Shown here piece by piece: positions 1 to 7,271 of a DNA stretch of 9,436 nucleotides. Under the pieces are notes generated by a model. It did not search any database. It worked only from the letters and a program-made list of their open reading frames with translations, and was not told where the DNA came from. Numbering within the stretch: position 1 is the stretch's first letter; every line of letters begins with the position of its first letter. The translations under genes were made by a program, and so were the position numbers. Origin of the DNA: Bacteroidales bacterium (GTDB lineage Bacteria > Bacteroidota > Bacteroidia > Bacteroidales > VadinHA17); assembly GCA_003155705.1 (NCBI GenBank), contig PMEC01000144.1:70952-80387 (forward strand), read 5' to 3'.

Positions 1-596
1 CTGCGGCTTCCCGCAAGTAATGCAATAACAGGCCGGTCATCAATTCCTATTGATCTCCTAAGATCTGACTGACAAGAGAGAGCCAGCTTCTTCCTTTCAA
101 TCTCGTCAACGAGTGGGTTTCCATGATATTCTACTTCAAATTTATGTTTCCTGTAGAACTCGACTTCGAAAGGAAAAATAATGTACATGCAATCGACATA
201 CATTTTTATCACTTTTATCCTGGACTCTTTCCATGCCCATATTTTTGGAGAAATATAATAAAACACTTTAATGCCCAGACTCTTTACAAATTTTGCGATC
301 CGAAGATTAAAGCCGGGATAATCTATAAGTATAACCACATCCGGTTTTTGGTCAGATATCTGTTTTTTGCAGAGCTTCATATTTCTTGCTATAGTCCTGA
401 GATTAAACAGGATAGTCACAAAGCCCATAAAAGCCAGTTTTCTGTAATGCATCAGAAGTGTACCACCGGCAGTTTCCATTAATTCTCCACCCCAGCAGTA
501 TATTTGAGCATCCGGATCAGCCAAAATAATGCCTCTTATGAGGTTTGAGCCATGAAGATCTCCTGAAGGTTCCCCTGCAATGATGAAGTACTTCAT
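1..596 (-). CDS. lpxB: Lipid-A-disaccharide synthase LpxB (partial, C-terminus beyond the left edge)
   Basis: LpxB is a peripheral inner-membrane GT-B glycosyltransferase (family GT19). It joins UDP-2,3-diacylglucosamine and lipid X into the lipid A disaccharide of the outer membrane. Reading the minus strand from the ATG at 596-594 gives 198 residues before the edge. Visible hallmarks are the N-terminal IIAGEPSGDLHG (residues 5-16), a GGxxMxxAG segment (36-44) followed by LAFMGF, IDYPGFNLR (91-99), YYISPKIWAWKESR (113-126), YHGNPLVDE (157-165) and the start of the LLAGSR loop (193-198), which begins the second, nucleotide-sugar-binding half. The family is usually about 370-380 residues, so roughly half is present. 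The start overlaps the stop of the upstream small membrane gene as ATGA, implying coupled translation. Where LpxB often has GHP, this protein has GNP, a mild variation. The identification is firm; the truncation is due to the window edge, not a mutation. Confidence 0.95.
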   Translation of the reverse strand, partial: MKYFIIAGEPSGDLHGSNLIRGIILADPDAQIYCWGGELMETAGGTLLMHYRKLAFMGFVTILFNLRTIARNMKLCKKQISDQKPDVVILIDYPGFNLRIAKFVKSLGIKVFYYISPKIWAWKESRIKVIKMYVDCMYIIFPFEVEFYRKHKFEVEYHGNPLVDEIERKKLALSCQSDLRRSIGIDDRPVIALLAGSR

Positions 597-895
597 CTTA
601 TCAAAAACTTAAATGCGAAAACGATCAATGCCCAGACAAATGTCGCAGCAAGAACGCCACGAGCTGCATGAAGCATGTCGAATCGATTGAATAGCAGGAA
701 AATAAACACATTAGGAAAGACACATAATGTAATTGCATGAGTTACAATATTTGCACCTTTGATTCTTTCAAGATATGATATGAGGCTCATGCCATGGGCA
801 GTAAAAACGAAAACTATCAATCCGATTATGATCGGAAAAATAAAGCCTGAAACGACTCCTGAAACAATATTATCGTACTTTTCGACTAATTTCAT
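593..895 (-). CDS. Small three-helix membrane protein of unknown function between surE and lpxB
   Basis: I do not recognise this 100-residue protein as a named family. The sequence shows three hydrophobic stretches, about residues 11-32, 50-69 and 79-98. Basic residues sit in the short linkers and at the C-terminus (FKFLIR), as expected for a small integral inner-membrane protein. No catalytic motif is visible and there is no cleavable signal peptide. Its ATG overlaps the surE stop (ATGA at 895-892) and its own TGA overlaps the lpxB ATG (596-593), so the three reading frames are interlocked. This tight arrangement argues strongly that it is a real expressed gene. A role near lipid A synthesis is suggested only by the company it keeps. 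It could equally be a neutral operon passenger. Confidence 0.8.
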   Translation of the reverse strand: MKLVEKYDNIVSGVVSGFIFPIIIGLIVFVFTAHGMSLISYLERIKGANIVTHAITLCVFPNVFIFLLFNRFDMLHAARGVLAATFVWALIVFAFKFLIR

Positions 896-1674
896 TTTTT
901 AAACCACTTCTTAAGATCATTAATGAACCAGTGAGCTGTCATGTCAACTGTCACAGGAACAATTGATACATATTTATTTGAGATTGCCCACTCATCGGTA
1001 TCAGTGGCATCAGGCTCATGATTCTGGAATAAGCCGGTAAGCCAATAATAGGTTTTCCCCATGGGATCTTTTCTTTTTTCGAATTCTTCTTTCCAGTTAC
1101 CTTTTGCCTGCCTGCAAACAACAATTCCTTTTATTTCATTCTTTGGAGCTGAGGGAATATTCACATTAAGGCAAACACCTACAGGTAAGGAATTTGAAGC
1201 AAGCCTTTTCATTACAATCCTTATATACTTTTTGCATATAGAAAAATCTGCAGTTGGTGAAAAGTTATTTAAAGAAAATCCAACAGAATTTATTCCATAC
1301 AGACAGCCTTCAATTGCAGCTGCCATGGTGCCTGAGTAGAGCACGCTCACTGAAGCATTTGCCCCATGGTTAATACCTGAGACAACCCAATCTGGTTTAC
1401 GCTCAAGCAACTGATTAACAGCGAGTTTAACACTGTCGGTCGGCGTACCATTGCATGCATAAATTCTGTGCTTTTCATTCTCTTCAAGCAGCTTAACCCT
1501 CAATGGAGTTTTGACAGTCAGAGCCTGTGACATCCCGGACATGCTTTCCATTGTGGAAATTAGAACCACTTTCCCGAATTCTTCAATCACCTCAAGAAGA
1601 GTTCTTAGTCCGGCGGCATATAACCCATCATCGTTGGTAATAAGTATCAGCTTATCATTTTTCTCCAGAGTCAT
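892..1674 (-). CDS. surE: 5'/3'-nucleotidase SurE
   Basis: SurE is a metal-dependent cytoplasmic phosphatase that dephosphorylates 5'- and 3'-nucleoside monophosphates (in some species also exopolyphosphate) and is linked to stationary-phase survival. With the start used here the protein is 260 residues, normal for the family. The N-terminal LITNDDG motif (residues 11-17) supplies two aspartates (D15, D16). SGMSQALT (46-53) supplies S46, and SGINHGAN (99-106) supplies N102; these match the known divalent-metal ligands. CNGTPTDSV (74-82) and YSGTMAAA (113-120) are further family blocks. An in-frame ATG at 1707 would add 11 residues. I prefer 1674 because a TAnnTTTG promoter element lies at 1702-1695, between the two, so the longer start would be upstream of the expected transcript, and because homologues begin close to the NDDG block. 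It is first in an overlapping unit with a small membrane gene and lpxB. Confidence 0.95.
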   Translation of the reverse strand: MTLEKNDKLILITNDDGLYAAGLRTLLEVIEEFGKVVLISTMESMSGMSQALTVKTPLRVKLLEENEKHRIYACNGTPTDSVKLAVNQLLERKPDWVVSGINHGANASVSVLYSGTMAAAIEGCLYGINSVGFSLNNFSPTADFSICKKYIRIVMKRLASNSLPVGVCLNVNIPSAPKNEIKGIVVCRQAKGNWKEEFEKRKDPMGKTYYWLTGLFQNHEPDATDTDEWAISNKYVSIVPVTVDMTAHWFINDLKKWFKK

Positions 1675-1694
1675 CTGATATTTTGTTAGATTTA

Positions 1695-1702
1695 CAAAGA
1701 TA
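1695..1702 (-). promoter_or_regulatory. Putative -7 element of the surE-lpxB operon promoter
   Basis: The minus strand reads TATCTTTG here, an exact match to the Bacteroidota sigma factor -7 consensus TAnnTTTG. It would start transcription around 1685-1690, leaving a leader of about 12-15 nt before the chosen surE start at 1674. A clear -33 TTTG is missing; the closest candidate is TTTA at 1727-1724, 21 bp upstream. Placement supports the shorter SurE start. An eight-base degenerate motif can occur by chance in A+T-rich DNA. Confidence 0.5.
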
Positions 1703-1798
1703 GACAAATACGCTTTCTTTGAATAAACTGAAATTAGTTCTTAATACTTTTTTTAAAATATGACTCAAATCAATTATGAAAATAAAATTAAAAATCGC

Positions 1799-1887
1799 TT
1801 GAAAATCAATTTTTTTACCCCTCCCCCAGGGGGAGTAAATTGATTTTCTTCGCTCCCCTTGGGGACGGGGTAAACGAAGAAAATCAA
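1799..1887. repeat. Three-arm alternating inverted repeat with two G/C-run hairpins
   Basis: Arm 1 (GAAAATCAATTT, 1801-1812) pairs perfectly with arm 2 (1837-1848). Arm 2 extends into TTGATTTTCTTCG (1840-1852), which pairs perfectly over 13 bases with arm 3 (CGAAGAAAATCAA, 1875-1887). Arm 2 can therefore pair with only one partner at a time. Inside the first stem is CTCCCCC/GGGGGAG (1821-1827 with 1829-1835). Inside the second is CCCCTTGGGG (1855-1864) followed by another GGGG. The G/C runs stand out sharply from the A+T-rich surroundings. The short open frame crossing it on the minus strand has no coding character. It lies in the divergent spacer between surE and pheT, upstream of both promoter elements, so it is most likely a dispersed non-coding palindromic element or a structural/regulatory site rather than an operon terminator. 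Confidence 0.75.
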
Positions 1888-1931
1888 GTAATATATATAT
1901 TTGATTCATGAAACTCATATTTTAAAATTCT

Positions 1932-1939
1932 TATTTTTG
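1932..1939 (+). promoter_or_regulatory. pheT: Putative -7 element of the pheT promoter
   Basis: TATTTTTG matches the Bacteroidota -7 consensus TAnnTTTG and lies 36 bp before the pheT start codon, giving an expected leader of about 30 nt. No convincing -33 TTTG is seen at the usual 19-21 bp distance. The leader is too short to hold a classical T-box or phenylalanine leader-peptide attenuator, and none is visible. Confidence 0.5.
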
Positions 1940-1975
1940 CAGTTTTGATAGCAAATATTTCTGACAAAACTTAAA

Positions 1976-4432
1976 ATGAAGATCTCATACAACTGGATAA
2001 AAGATTACCTTAAGATTGACCTTGAACCACATAAAGTAGCTGAAATACTGACAGGTATAGGGCTTGAAATTGAGGGAACCGAAGAATGGGAATCTGTTAA
2101 AGGAGGTTTAGCCGGAGTGGTTATCGGGGAGGTACTCTCATGCAAAAAGCATCCTGACGCAGATAAGCTTTCAATCACAACCGTAAATATTGGTTCGGGC
2201 GATCCTCTCCATATTGTATGTGGAGCGCCAAATGTTGCTGCAGGACAGAAAGTTCCTATTGCTACAGTGGGCACAATTGTATTTAAGGGAGAAGATAAAT
2301 TCGAAATAAAAAAATCAAGGATCAGGGGTGAATTATCAGAAGGGATGATTTGCGCCGAAGATGAACTTGGATTGGGTAACGGTCACGAAGGAATAATGGT
2401 ACTTCGTCCGGATGCCAAACCAGGAATACCAGCCTCACAATATTTTAAAATAGAGAAGGACTTTGTTTTTGAAATAGGATTAACGCCAAACAGGATTGAC
2501 AGTGGTTCTCATTTTGGTGTTGCCCGGGATCTTGCTGCCTATCTTTCAGTTAATCATAATTTTGATGCAAGAGCAAAATTGGTATCTGTCGATGATTTCA
2601 AACCAGATGGCACAGCTGCAACATTTGAAATTATTGTTGAAAATACAATTGATTGTCCGAGATATACAGGAATAAATATAAGTGATGTGACGATCGGCGA
2701 ATCGCCTGAATGGCTGAAAAACAGGTTGAAGGCTATTGGTTTAAACCCAATAAACAATGTTGTCGATATTACAAATTATGTTCAGAATGAAATAGGACAA
2801 CCTTTGCATGCTTTTGATGCCGATAAAATAAAAGGCAAAAAAGTCATTATCAGGAATCTTCCTGATAAGAGCAAATTCGTTACGCTTGACAATGTTGAGA
2901 GAGAGCTTTCGTCTAAAGACCTGATGATTTGCAACGCTGAAGAAGGGATGTGTATTGCCGGTGTATTTGGAGGTGCAAAGTCGGGAGTAACTGCAGATTC
3001 GAAAAATATATTCCTCGAAAGTGCATATTTTAATCCTGTTTCAATCAGAAAGAGTGCCAGAAGGCATGGACTTAATACAGATGCCTCGTTCCGTTTCGAA
3101 CGTGGTGCTGATCCTAACATTACCCTATGGGCTCTCAAAAGAGCAGCTGTTATGATCAGTGATATTGCAGGAGGAAAGCTGACATCAGACTTTAATGATG
3201 TTTATCCAAAACCAATTCGGGATGAAATTATAGATGTAAGCTATAAAAACATTAACAGACTGATAGGCAAGGTTATCGAGCCTTCAACTATAAAAATGAT
3301 TCTCAGTCTGCTTGATATTAATATTCTGTCTGAGTCGGGTGGAAATCTTGTGCTTGACGTTCCTGCATATAGGGTCGATGTACACCGTGAAGCCGATGTG
3401 ATAGAAGAGATACTCAGAATTTATGGTTATAATAATATAGCTATAGACAGTCATGTTAATTCGACCCTTACCTATATTGAAAAACCAGATAAGGAAAAGG
3501 TCGTAAATAGTGTATCTGATACGCTAACTGCTAACGGTTTTGCTGAGATAATGTCAAACTCACTTACTCCTTCTGCATGGTACGAAAATAATTCTGACTT
3601 TGATAGTTCACAACTGGTCAAACTGGCAAATCCGCTGAGTTCAGACATCAATGCAATGAGGCAGACACTTCTTTTCGGAGGGTTAAGTTCAATTGCATGG
3701 AACATAAACAGGCAAAATTATGATCTGAAACTTTATGAATTCGGAAATTGCTACTTCTTCAAAAAAGATAAGCATTCTTTAAATAAAGTTGATAATTACT
3801 ATGAAAAGACGGATCTTGATCTCTTTATAACGGGAAATCAGAAAAGACAGAACTGGAACAGCCATTTGGAACCTACCGATTTCTTTTTCATTAAATCATT
3901 TGTCGAGTTGATCCTCAGTCGTCTTGGCATTAATCCTGAAACTCTTACTATAGCTGAATGCAACAAAAAATATTTCACGGAGGCACTCTCTTTCTCAATT
4001 AATAATCAGATCATTGCAGAAGCAGGAAGAATATCCAGGAAATATACCGGCAGGTTTAATATAGACCAGGACGTTTATTATGGCCATATTGAATGGGATT
4101 CGGTCGTCAAAATGATAAAGAAGCATAAAATTCAGTACAAAGAGCTTCCGAAATATCCATCTGTCAAACGAGACCTGGCTCTTCTGGTAGACAGGGAAAT
4201 AAAATTCAACGAGATCAGGAATCTGGCTTACAAAACAGAGAGAAATACTCTTAAAGAAGTCACACTTTTCGATGTCTACGAAAGTGATTCATTAGGCAAA
4301 AACAAGAAATCATATGCTGTAAGCTTTATTCTTCAGGATGAACTTAAGACGCTTACAGATAAAAACATAGATAAAGTTATGGATAGTTTTATCAGAATTT
4401 TTGAAAAAGAACTTGGAGCTAAGATACGATAA
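1976..4432 (+). CDS. pheT: Phenylalanine--tRNA ligase beta subunit PheT
   Basis: PheT is the beta chain of the cytoplasmic alpha2-beta2 phenylalanyl-tRNA synthetase. The alpha chain catalyses aminoacylation, while beta binds tRNA-Phe and edits mischarged Tyr-tRNA. This 818-residue protein has the full bacterial domain order. An N-terminal [12 protein letters not shown] start is followed by an EMAP/tRNA-binding OB fold (about 42-150, with HPDADKL and CGAPNV). The B3/B4 editing region spans about 215-395, with [20 protein letters not shown] and [18 protein letters not shown]5 domain (about 410-485) includes [19 protein letters not shown] catalytic-like core (about 495-700) and a C-terminal FDX-ACB anticodon-binding domain (about 725-818, starting [13 protein letters not shown]) complete it. 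Nothing is missing. There is no Shine-Dalgarno sequence; the leader is A-rich. Its stop shares one base with the ATG of the following macro-domain gene (TAATG). The alpha gene pheS is not adjacent, unlike the pheST order of many bacteria. Confidence 0.98.
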   Translation: MKISYNWIKDYLKIDLEPHKVAEILTGIGLEIEGTEEWESVKGGLAGVVIGEVLSCKKHPDADKLSITTVNIGSGDPLHIVCGAPNVAAGQKVPIATVGTIVFKGEDKFEIKKSRIRGELSEGMICAEDELGLGNGHEGIMVLRPDAKPGIPASQYFKIEKDFVFEIGLTPNRIDSGSHFGVARDLAAYLSVNHNFDARAKLVSVDDFKPDGTAATFEIIVENTIDCPRYTGINISDVTIGESPEWLKNRLKAIGLNPINNVVDITNYVQNEIGQPLHAFDADKIKGKKVIIRNLPDKSKFVTLDNVERELSSKDLMICNAEEGMCIAGVFGGAKSGVTADSKNIFLESAYFNPVSIRKSARRHGLNTDASFRFERGADPNITLWALKRAAVMISDIAGGKLTSDFNDVYPKPIRDEIIDVSYKNINRLIGKVIEPSTIKMILSLLDINILSESGGNLVLDVPAYRVDVHREADVIEEILRIYGYNNIAIDSHVNSTLTYIEKPDKEKVVNSVSDTLTANGFAEIMSNSLTPSAWYENNSDFDSSQLVKLANPLSSDINAMRQTLLFGGLSSIAWNINRQNYDLKLYEFGNCYFFKKDKHSLNKVDNYYEKTDLDLFITGNQKRQNWNSHLEPTDFFFIKSFVELILSRLGINPETLTIAECNKKYFTEALSFSINNQIIAEAGRISRKYTGRFNIDQDVYYGHIEWDSVVKMIKKHKIQYKELPKYPSVKRDLALLVDREIKFNEIRNLAYKTERNTLKEVTLFDVYESDSLGKNKKSYAVSFILQDELKTLTDKNIDKVMDSFIRIFEKELGAKIR

Positions 4433-4947
4433 TGAGACCCGATAGAATTGAACTAATCATGGGTGACATTACGACCCTAAAAGTAGATGCTATTGTAAAC
4501 GCTGCCAACAATTCTCTTCTCGGAGGAGGAGGTGTTGATGGAGCGATTCACAGAGCTGCTGGCCCTTCTCTTCTTCAAGAGTGCAGTAAACTTAATGGAT
4601 GCGAGACCGGAGATGCCAAGCTGACAAATGGTTATGATCTTCACGCACACTATATCATCCACACAGTAGGACCTGTCTGGATGGGCGGAATGCGCGATGA
4701 ACATGCGCTGCTGGCATCATGTTATCAGAAAAGTCTTAAACTGGCTAAGGAAAAAAACATTAAAACAATCGCTTTCCCCGGAATATCAACAGGAGTATAT
4801 GGATTCCCAAAAGACCAGGCTGCATTTATTGCTTTAACAGAGACAAAAAGGTTCCTTAAGAAAAATCCATTTCCTGAAAAGGTGTTCTTTGTCGCTTTCG
4901 AAGAGGACAATTATAACTTGTATCAAAGTCTTCTGCAACAGAAATGA
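4432..4947 (+). CDS. Macro-domain protein, O-acetyl-ADP-ribose deacetylase (YmdB/MacroD type)
   Basis: This 171-residue protein is a single stand-alone macro domain that closely resembles E. coli YmdB. Family members hydrolyse O-acetyl-ADP-ribose and remove mono-ADP-ribose from acidic residues of proteins. Motifs along the chain are GDIT (11-14), [19 protein letters not shown] (22-40), [10 protein letters not shown] (74-83) and [10 protein letters not shown] (117-126). Aligning by eye to YmdB, N26, D36 and Y123 sit where YmdB has its active-site Asn25, Asp35 and Tyr126, so the enzyme should be active. The start is fixed by TAATG overlap with pheT, and its TGA overlaps the next ATG (ATGA at 4944-4947), so translation is probably coupled on both sides. 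The link to tRNA charging or quinone synthesis is positional only. Physiological substrate is unknown. Confidence 0.92.
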   Translation: MRPDRIELIMGDITTLKVDAIVNAANNSLLGGGGVDGAIHRAAGPSLLQECSKLNGCETGDAKLTNGYDLHAHYIIHTVGPVWMGGMRDEHALLASCYQKSLKLAKEKNIKTIAFPGISTGVYGFPKDQAAFIALTETKRFLKKNPFPEKVFFVAFEEDNYNLYQSLLQQK

Positions 4948-5816
4948 ACAGTTTAGCCAGGAAGGTAGAAAACTATTTTTCATTTGTCAAATTCAGTCAT
5001 ACTGTTTTTGCAATGCCGTTTGCATTGATTGGATTTTCTCTGGCTGTGTCAGGTACTGACTATAAGTTCAGCCTGAAGCTTTTCCTATTAATAGTTTTAT
5101 GTATGATTTTTGCCAGAAATGCGGCAATGGGTTTTAACAGGTATGCCGACCAAAAATATGATGCATTAAATCCAAGAACATTATCCAGGGAAATTCCCTC
5201 CGGTAAAATAGAGAGCATTTCAGCCTTATTATTTGTTATTTTAAATGCCGCTTTATTTATTTCAACGACATTTTTCATAAATCGATTGACACTGTTTCTT
5301 TCACCCTTAGCTCTGCTGATAATACTTGGGTACAGTCTTACTAAACGAGTCACGGTTCTATGCCATTTTGTACTTGGTTTGGCACTTAGTCTGGCGCCAA
5401 TTGGAGCTTATATTTCAGTTACCGGAGAATTTGATTTTCTTCCTATTATTTATTCATTTATTGTTCTTACCTGGGTAAGCGGATTCGATATTATTTATGC
5501 TCTCCAGGATGACGAGTTTGACCGCTCAAATAATTTATTTTCAATCCCATCCAAAACCGGAAGACGGACGGCACTTTTAATCTCAAACTCAATACATTTC
5601 ATAACTTTTATACTTGTTATTGCAGCAGGATTTACAGGCTCCTCGGGCTACCTGTACTGGGTAGGAGCATCTTTGTTTTCAATCCTGCTATTATATCAAC
5701 ACCTGATCGTCAGGCATGATGATATATCTAAAGTGAATCTGGCATTTGCTACAACTAATGGTATTGCGAGCATTGCGTTTTCAGTATTTGTCATTTTTGA
5801 TTTATTTCTTAAATAA
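4944..5816 (+). CDS. UbiA-family polyprenyltransferase (putative 4-hydroxybenzoate/MqnP-like)
   Basis: UbiA-superfamily integral membrane enzymes attach a polyprenyl chain to an aromatic acceptor. This 290-residue protein has about eight or nine hydrophobic helices and both Mg2+-diphosphate motifs. The first is NRYADQKYD (N65, D69, D73; NxxxDxxxD) and the second is [12 protein letters not shown] (D182 to D193; DxxYxxQDxxxD). The N-terminal [14 protein letters not shown] segment is also family-typical. The YALQD form and NPRT after the first motif resemble the 'UbiA-like' group associated with menaquinone synthesis through futalosine (MqnP), rather than MenA. This subgroup assignment is by eye and needs a phylogeny. 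Alternatives are a ubiquinone-type UbiA (unlikely in Bacteroidota) or another aromatic prenyltransferase. It is the last gene of the pheT unit, starting inside the macro-domain stop, and is followed by a 79-bp gap. Confidence 0.88.
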   Translation: MNSLARKVENYFSFVKFSHTVFAMPFALIGFSLAVSGTDYKFSLKLFLLIVLCMIFARNAAMGFNRYADQKYDALNPRTLSREIPSGKIESISALLFVILNAALFISTTFFINRLTLFLSPLALLIILGYSLTKRVTVLCHFVLGLALSLAPIGAYISVTGEFDFLPIIYSFIVLTWVSGFDIIYALQDDEFDRSNNLFSIPSKTGRRTALLISNSIHFITFILVIAAGFTGSSGYLYWVGASLFSILLLYQHLIVRHDDISKVNLAFATTNGIASIAFSVFVIFDLFLK

Positions 5817-5833
5817 AAATATTCAGACGAGCT

Positions 5834-5863
5834 AAAAATAAATTGATCATCTTATTTTTTTTT
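5834..5863 (+). terminator. Weak A/T-only hairpin plus T tract after the UbiA-family gene
   Basis: AAAAATAA (5834-5841) pairs with TTATTTTT (5852-5859), and the T run continues to 5863, ending about 47 bp after the UbiA stop. The stem has no G-C pair, so it would be a poor intrinsic terminator. It may only reflect A+T-rich spacer sequence, or it may be part of the promoter region of the next gene. Confidence 0.2.
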
Positions 5864-5895
5864 GTTTCTTTAGAAAATTAAATTAACAAAAGGCC

Positions 5896-7017
5896 ATGGG
5901 GGAAATAATCATCAAAGAAGTTCTGACCAGGAAAGAGAAGCGCGAATTCATTTACCTGCCTTCAAAGGTTCATAAGCACGAACCAGACTGGCTTCCACCT
6001 ATCTATATGGATGAGTGGGAACTATACAACAAAAAGAAGAACAAATCCTACCAGTATGCAGATGCTGTTCTTTATCTGGCTTACAGAGGGAGTAAACTTG
6101 CCGGCAGAATTATGGGAATTGTAAATAACAGGTACAATTCTATTAACAAAGAAAACCATGGTCGGTTTTGTTTCATGGAATGCTATGAGGATCAGGAAGT
6201 AGTTCATGCTCTGATCAAGAAAGTTGAAGATTGGGCAAGAGCTAAGGGAATGATAAAAATGGTTGGTCCGCTGGGCTTTTCCGATAAAGATCCCCAGGGT
6301 TTCCAGATAGAGGGATTTGAACATCCCCAATTTATGACATGCCCTACAAACAGCAGTTACCTTCCCTTGATGATTGAGAAAGAGGGTTATGAAAAGCATA
6401 GGGACCTGGTAAATTATATGGCGCCAATGCCTCTTACATTACCACTTGTTTATGAAAAAGTCTTATCAAGAGTCTCAAAGAAGGAGGAGTATAAAATAGT
6501 CGAATTTGAGACAAAAAAGGAGCTTAAACCATATATTATTCCAGCGCTTGAGCTTATGAATGAAACATTTATGGAGATATATGGTTTTGTTCCACTTACC
6601 GATAAGGAAAAGGCAGATTTCGCAGCCCGTTATCTTCCAATACTCGATCCTCATTTCATTAAAGTGGTTCAGAATGAGAACGGGCTTATTGGTTTTGCAG
6701 TTGGTATGCCAGATCTTAGCCTGGGTATTAAAAAAGCCAACGGAAGACTCCTCCCCTTTGGAATTTTTAAAATTCTAAGGGAATCAAAAAGATCAAAAAA
6801 GCTCCTTATGATGCTTGGCGGAGTAAAGAAGGAATTCAGAGGGCAGGGAATTGATGTTCTTATGGGTGTCAAAATCTTTCAGTCAGGAATTAAACATAAA
6901 ATGGAGTGGATCGACAGTCACCTCGTACTTGAAGATAACAGAAGAATGAGATCCGAATGGGAAAGAATCGGCGGTAAGGTTATTAAAAGATTCAGAATCT
7001 ACCAGAAAGATCTGTAA
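5896..7017 (+). CDS. GNAT-like acyltransferase-fold protein, specific function unknown
   Basis: This 373-residue soluble protein belongs, as far as I can judge by eye, to an uncharacterised GNAT-related family seen in Bacteroidota and other phyla. The N-terminal half has LAYRGSKLAGRIMGIVNN (61-78), like GNAT strands 2-3, and a conserved-looking block GPLGFSDKDPQGFQIEGF (124-141), then MTCPTNSSYLPLMIEKEGYEKHRDL. The C-terminal half has NGLIGFAVGMPD (262-273), then VKKEFRGQGID (310-320). That last segment resembles the acetyl-CoA-binding R-x-x-G-x-G/A loop, except that the final small residue is Asp. LEDNRRMRSEWERIGGK (345-361) resembles GNAT motif B. The protein may thus be a tandem GNAT fold with one acyl-CoA site. 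The substrate is not predictable. The start is supported by AAAAGG just upstream of ATG. The 79-bp gap after the UbiA-family gene allows its own promoter, but I found no exact TAnnTTTG there. Confidence 0.75.
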   Translation: MGEIIIKEVLTRKEKREFIYLPSKVHKHEPDWLPPIYMDEWELYNKKKNKSYQYADAVLYLAYRGSKLAGRIMGIVNNRYNSINKENHGRFCFMECYEDQEVVHALIKKVEDWARAKGMIKMVGPLGFSDKDPQGFQIEGFEHPQFMTCPTNSSYLPLMIEKEGYEKHRDLVNYMAPMPLTLPLVYEKVLSRVSKKEEYKIVEFETKKELKPYIIPALELMNETFMEIYGFVPLTDKEKADFAARYLPILDPHFIKVVQNENGLIGFAVGMPDLSLGIKKANGRLLPFGIFKILRESKRSKKLLMMLGGVKKEFRGQGIDVLMGVKIFQSGIKHKMEWIDSHLVLEDNRRMRSEWERIGGKVIKRFRIYQKDL

Positions 7018-7078
7018 GAATAGAATTATTTGTAATTAATAAATCACTAATTAACGGTCAAAAGTTTGAAGTTAAAAG

Positions 7079-7226
7079 GAGATTCTTCACTTCACTTCGT
7101 TCCGTTCAGAATGACAGACACTTATGTTATCAAGGAAGGGGGTGGTTGGAGGCCGTGCCTCCAACCACCCCCTTCGACTCGTTGACTCACTAAATGCTTG
7201 TCATTCTGAGCGAAGCGAAGAATCTC
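7079..7226. repeat. Large palindromic intergenic repeat between convergent genes
   Basis: The outer arms are GAGATTCTTC near 7079-7088 with TCAGAATGACA at 7106-7116, and the inverse copies TGTCATTCTGA at 7199-7209 and GAAGAATCTC at 7217-7226. The arms match well, except that the left arm carries about nine extra bases (around 7096-7105) and two CTTCA-for-CTTCG changes. The arms flank a separate perfect hairpin at 7135-7175. Sequences of the form GAGATTCTTCGCTTCGCTCAGAATGACA are, from my recollection, widespread dispersed palindromes in Bacteroidota and some other genomes. I infer this is one such element, non-coding and probably non-autonomous. No target-site duplication was identified. Confidence 0.8.
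7135..7175. terminator. Perfect 19-bp G/C-rich hairpin, possible two-way terminator
   Basis: Bases 7135-7153 (GAAGGGGGTGGTTGGAGGC) are the exact reverse complement of 7157-7175, with the three-base loop CGT. The stem would be extremely stable in RNA from either strand. It sits between two genes that converge on it (the GNAT-like gene ending at 7017 and the DUF3078 gene ending at 7272), where it could stop both transcripts. It lacks an adjacent long T tract, so it is not a textbook Rho-independent terminator. It may be simply the core of the surrounding repeat. Confidence 0.5.
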
Positions 7227-7271
7227 ACAATTTTAGTAGAACAGTATTGATTAGAATGAAAGTTTCAGACT

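Noticed and set aside
123..482. 119-codon open frame on the plus strand
   Set aside because: It lies wholly inside lpxB on the opposite strand, which shows all LpxB motifs; the plus-strand translation has no recognisable domain.
1061..1339. 92-codon open frame on the plus strand
   Set aside because: It is antisense to conserved SurE coding sequence and has no independent support.
1799..1887. Riboswitch or T-box leader for pheT
   Set aside because: No specifier-loop or T-box sequence is visible, and the predicted pheT promoter at 1932-1939 lies downstream of the hairpins, so they would not be in the pheT leader.
1655..1918. 87-codon minus-strand frame crossing the surE/pheT spacer
   Set aside because: It reads through the G/C-run palindrome and poly-T stretches and overlaps the surE start; the translation is what such a repeat gives by chance.
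2005..3705. Several 67-118 codon minus-strand frames within pheT
   Set aside because: All are antisense shadows of an intact, fully domain-matched pheT.
6560..6778. 72-codon plus-strand frame inside the GNAT-like gene
   Set aside because: It is out of frame within a longer continuous gene and has no start context or motif.
7079..7226. CRISPR-like or attachment-site interpretation of the repeats
   Set aside because: There are only two inverted arms, no direct-repeat/spacer periodicity, and no integrase or tRNA gene nearby.
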